Assembly (NCBI GenBank): GCA_009839505.1
Contig: VXPO01000096.1
Location: forward strand, 1-64,000
Direction of reading: 5' to 3'
Origin: Gammaproteobacteria bacterium
GTDB lineage: Bacteria; Pseudomonadota; Gammaproteobacteria; Pseudomonadales; Azotimanducaceae
Length of the DNA: 64,000 nt
In this document: in pieces, positions 61,818 through 64,000 of the stretch
Layout of the letters: the number at the start of each line of letters is the position of its first letter
Numbering within the stretch: the stretch's first letter is position 1
Translations under genes and position numbers: made by a program
Notes under the pieces: generated by a model
What the model was told of the DNA's origin: nothing
Database searches by the model: none
The model's input: the letters and a program-made list of their open reading frames with translations, nothing else

Positions 61818-62819
61818 ATGGAAAACCGCCAGATCGTCATCGAGTCGCTGCCGACCGACAAGCTCGAGCCACGCCACTTCGCCCTACGCACCGCGTCCAT
61901 ACCGGAACCGGGGGACGGCGAAGTTCTCTGCCGCACCCTGGCGCTCACCGTTGGTGCCGGACAACGGGCCGGGCTGCAGGGCAGCGCGAGCTACGCCGCG
62001 GCACCGACGAGCGGCATCGTGATGGGCGGCACCGCCGTGGCCAGGATCGAGGCTTCCGAGGCGGACGGTTTGGCGATCGGGACGTTGGTGACCTGCCCGT
62101 CAGGTTGGCAGGATTACGCCGTACACAAGGCGGGTAGCGTCCACGCCGTCGAGGGAAACGGCGATCCGGCCCATCACCTCGGCGTGTACGGCACCAATGG
62201 GCTGACGGCGTATTTCGGCCTGTTCGACTTGGGCGAACCCAACGCCGGCCAGACGGTCGTGGTATCCGCGGCGGCGGGTTCGGTGGGCCACTTGGTCGGG
62301 CAGATGGCGAACATCACCGGTTGCCGTACCGTCGGCGTGGCCGGGAGCGACGAGAAGTGTCATCTGCTGACGGACCAACTCGGCTTCGACACCGCCGTAA
62401 ACTACAAGAGCCCGGATTTTCGCCAAGAGTTCCGCGAAGCTTGCGAGGGGGGCATCGACATCTACTTCGACAACACCGGCGGCGAGGTGCTCGGCGGTGC
62501 GCTACGGCGCATGAAACCGCACGGCCGCATCGTCTGCTGCGGGGTCGTGTCCCAGTACGACACCGGCAACCCCGCACCGGGACCGCGCGGCATCCCCGGT
62601 CTGCTCGTCAACAACCGGGTGCGCATGGAGGGATTCCTGGTGTTCGACTACGCCGACCGCTACGGCGAAGCCCGGGCCAAGATGCGCGGCTGGGTGGAGG
62701 CGGGCGATCTCAAGCCCCTGCAGGATGAGTTCCACGGCCTGGAGGAAGCGCCCCGCGCGTTCATCGACATGCTGGCAGGCGGCAACGTCGGAACCCGGAT
62801 CATCCGAGTTGCCGACTAG
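61818..62819 (+). CDS. MDR family NADP-dependent oxidoreductase
   Basis: A 333-residue medium-chain reductase without zinc ligands, of the NADP-dependent alkenal/leukotriene reductase class. The Rossmann segment is VVVSAAAGSVGHLVGQMANI. Family blocks are NRQIVIESLP at the start, AYFGLFDLGEPNAGQTVVV and YFDNTGGEVLGGALRRMKPH. These enzymes reduce double bonds of enones and detoxify reactive aldehydes. ATG at 61818 chosen from the family start; the frame is open further upstream to the divergent sulfurtransferase. Confidence 0.9.
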   Translation: MENRQIVIESLPTDKLEPRHFALRTASIPEPGDGEVLCRTLALTVGAGQRAGLQGSASYAAAPTSGIVMGGTAVARIEASEADGLAIGTLVTCPSGWQDYAVHKAGSVHAVEGNGDPAHHLGVYGTNGLTAYFGLFDLGEPNAGQTVVVSAAAGSVGHLVGQMANITGCRTVGVAGSDEKCHLLTDQLGFDTAVNYKSPDFRQEFREACEGGIDIYFDNTGGEVLGGALRRMKPHGRIVCCGVVSQYDTGNPAPGPRGIPGLLVNNRVRMEGFLVFDYADRYGEARAKMRGWVEAGDLKPLQDEFHGLEEAPRAFIDMLAGGNVGTRIIRVAD

Positions 62820-62953
62820 TGCTGGGGCGCCATCGATAGCCTGAGTGTGGCCCGCGGCATGGTCGCCCCGCTGTCGGATGAAGCGCGGTGCACGCGTTTG
62901 GACGTGCTGCGGTGCGCCGTTGGTACCCACCGGACCGCAGGGAGCGGGCGGTA

Positions 62954-63688
62954 ATGAAAGGACCGGTCGTCGCGCTCTCCCGGCGCTTGGTCGACGCGGT
63001 GCGGGATCTTGCCCCGATCATCGTCGTGATCGCCTTCTTCCAGGTCGTCGTCCTGCAACAGCCGTTCCCGAACCTCGGCAGCGTGCTCGTCGGGCTCGTG
63101 TGCGTGGTGGTCGGGTTGACGCTGTTCATCCAGGGTCTCGAGACCGGGCTTTTCCCGCTCGGCGAGGCACTCGCCCACGCCTTCGCACGCAAGGGCAGCG
63201 TCGCGGCGCTCCTCGCGTTCGGGTTCTGTCTCGGGTTCGGCACCACGATTGCGGAGCCGGCGTTGATCGCGATCGCCGCGGAAGCCGCGGACGTGGCCTC
63301 CGAAGCCGGCGCCATCGCTGACGACGATACGGCCCGGCAAGCCTATGCCTTCAACCTGCGCATCGTCGTCGCCTTGGCGGTGGGGACGGCGATCACTCTC
63401 GGTGTGCTGCGGATACTCAAGGGCTGGCCCATCCACGTACTGATTATCTCGGGCTACGTCCTCGTCACCGCGATGACCGCGTTCGCGCCGGACGAGATCG
63501 TCGGGGTGGCCTACGACTCCGGCGGGGTGGCGACGAGCACCATCACCGTGCCTCTCGTCACCGCGCTCGGGGTGGGCCTCGCGGCTTCCATCAACGGTCG
63601 CAACGCGATGGCGGACGGTTTCGGACTGATCGCCTTCGCGTGCCTCACGCCGATGATCTTCGTGCTCGGCTACGGCATGGTGGTCTAG
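62954..63688 (+). CDS. DUF1538 integral membrane protein, first of a tandem pair
   Basis: A 244-residue membrane protein of the DUF1538 family with about six hydrophobic helices ([37 protein letters not shown]). The family hallmarks [11 protein letters not shown] and [17 protein letters not shown] are in place. Function is unproven; the fold and the duplicated arrangement recall ion- or metabolite-conducting proteins. GGAG lies seven bases before the ATG. The second copy begins two bases after its stop. Confidence 0.88.
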   Translation: MKGPVVALSRRLVDAVRDLAPIIVVIAFFQVVVLQQPFPNLGSVLVGLVCVVVGLTLFIQGLETGLFPLGEALAHAFARKGSVAALLAFGFCLGFGTTIAEPALIAIAAEAADVASEAGAIADDDTARQAYAFNLRIVVALAVGTAITLGVLRILKGWPIHVLIISGYVLVTAMTAFAPDEIVGVAYDSGGVATSTITVPLVTALGVGLAASINGRNAMADGFGLIAFACLTPMIFVLGYGMVV

Positions 63689-63690
63689 CC

Positions 63691-64000
63691 GTGGAGTTCA
63701 TTGCCGATTTCGTCGACAAGGCACTCGGGACACTGGTCGATGTCGCGCCCATCGCCGCGATCCTCGTCGTGTTCCAGGTGGCGGTGCTGAGGCGCCGGGT
63801 CCCGAACCTCGGACGCATCCTGTCCGGGTTCGTCGCCGTGTTGCTCGGCCTCACGCTGTTTCTGATCGGCCTCGAGCAGGCGCTGTTCCCCATCGGGGAG
63901 ACCATGGCACGCCAGCTCGCCGCTCCCGAAGCCGCGGGTGCAGCCGCTACGCCGGCCGACGCGGCGCAGGTGGACTGGCGCGACTACATGCTCGTCTATG
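63691..64000 (+). CDS. DUF1538 integral membrane protein, second copy (cut by window end)
   Basis: Only the first 103 codons are visible, from a GTG two bases after the preceding stop. The segment VDVAPIAAILVVFQVAVLRR and FVAVLLGLTLFLIGLEQALF repeats the N-terminal pattern of the first copy ([31 protein letters not shown]). The two therefore form the usual DUF1538 pair, split over two genes here where some bacteria have one fused protein. The rest lies outside the window. Confidence 0.85.
   Translation, partial: MEFIADFVDKALGTLVDVAPIAAILVVFQVAVLRRRVPNLGRILSGFVAVLLGLTLFLIGLEQALFPIGETMARQLAAPEAAGAAATPADAAQVDWRDYMLVY

Overview
The window reads as a chromosomal segment of a GC-rich, aerobic Gram-negative bacterium, most likely an uncultured gammaproteobacterium. 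This is inferred from the protein families, not from any marker gene. Supporting families are a TorF-type porin behind an NtrC/sigma-54-like promoter, ComM, a cytochrome c5-like protein, a single-chain indolepyruvate:ferredoxin oxidoreductase, AcnA, a TonB-dependent receptor and several outer-membrane barrels. No rRNA, tRNA, CRISPR array or intact prophage was seen.

Layout. 1-11.6 kb holds the porin and its regulatory region, comM, a c-type cytochrome, the oxidoreductase with a divergent Lrp/AsnC regulator, and a TetR / methylcrotonyl-CoA-carboxylase-like operon on the minus strand. 11.7-17.3 kb is one plus-strand operon: LolA-like periplasmic protein, two FtsX-like permeases, a LolD-like ATPase and an outer-membrane barrel. 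It looks like an envelope export or lipoprotein-sorting machine. 17.4-32.6 kb holds an Arg-rich disordered lipoprotein, gamma-glutamyltransferase, a small heat-shock protein with a hairpin masking its ribosome binding site, AcnA, an SDR, a DUF5916 protein, a GPP34 protein, threonine deaminase, a VOC protein and an ankyrin lipoprotein. 32.9-34.4 kb is a MaoC / phytanoyl-dioxygenase pair. 34.5-40.2 kb is a giant Calx-beta repeat autotransporter-like gene.

40.4-43.7 kb looks like an accessory island. It is bounded by direct repeats of the 3-prime end of a CaiB-type CoA-transferase gene and carries a DUF222-HNH (13E12-type) gene, a decayed transposase and an orphan gene. 43.6-53.3 kb has the CoA transferase, an M16 protease, two tandem paralogous membrane-anchored helical-repeat proteins, and an enoyl-CoA hydratase / acyl-CoA dehydrogenase pair. 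53.5-64 kb has VapBC, an intradiol dioxygenase, an MFS carrier, peptidase E, a histidine kinase with a receiver-only partner, a TonB receptor with a rhodanese, an MDR reductase and a tandem DUF1538 pair cut by the window end.

The most unusual content is non-coding. Two copies of a 261-323 bp MITE-like element have 18-bp terminal inverted repeats and CTAR target duplications. Each sits exactly on a stop codon, in the same orientation relative to the gene it follows. The two copies differ at five positions of their internal stem, and all five differences are compensated on the other arm. A fragment of the same family appears to be built into the coding sequence of the second FtsX gene. Other dispersed palindromes are described under findings.
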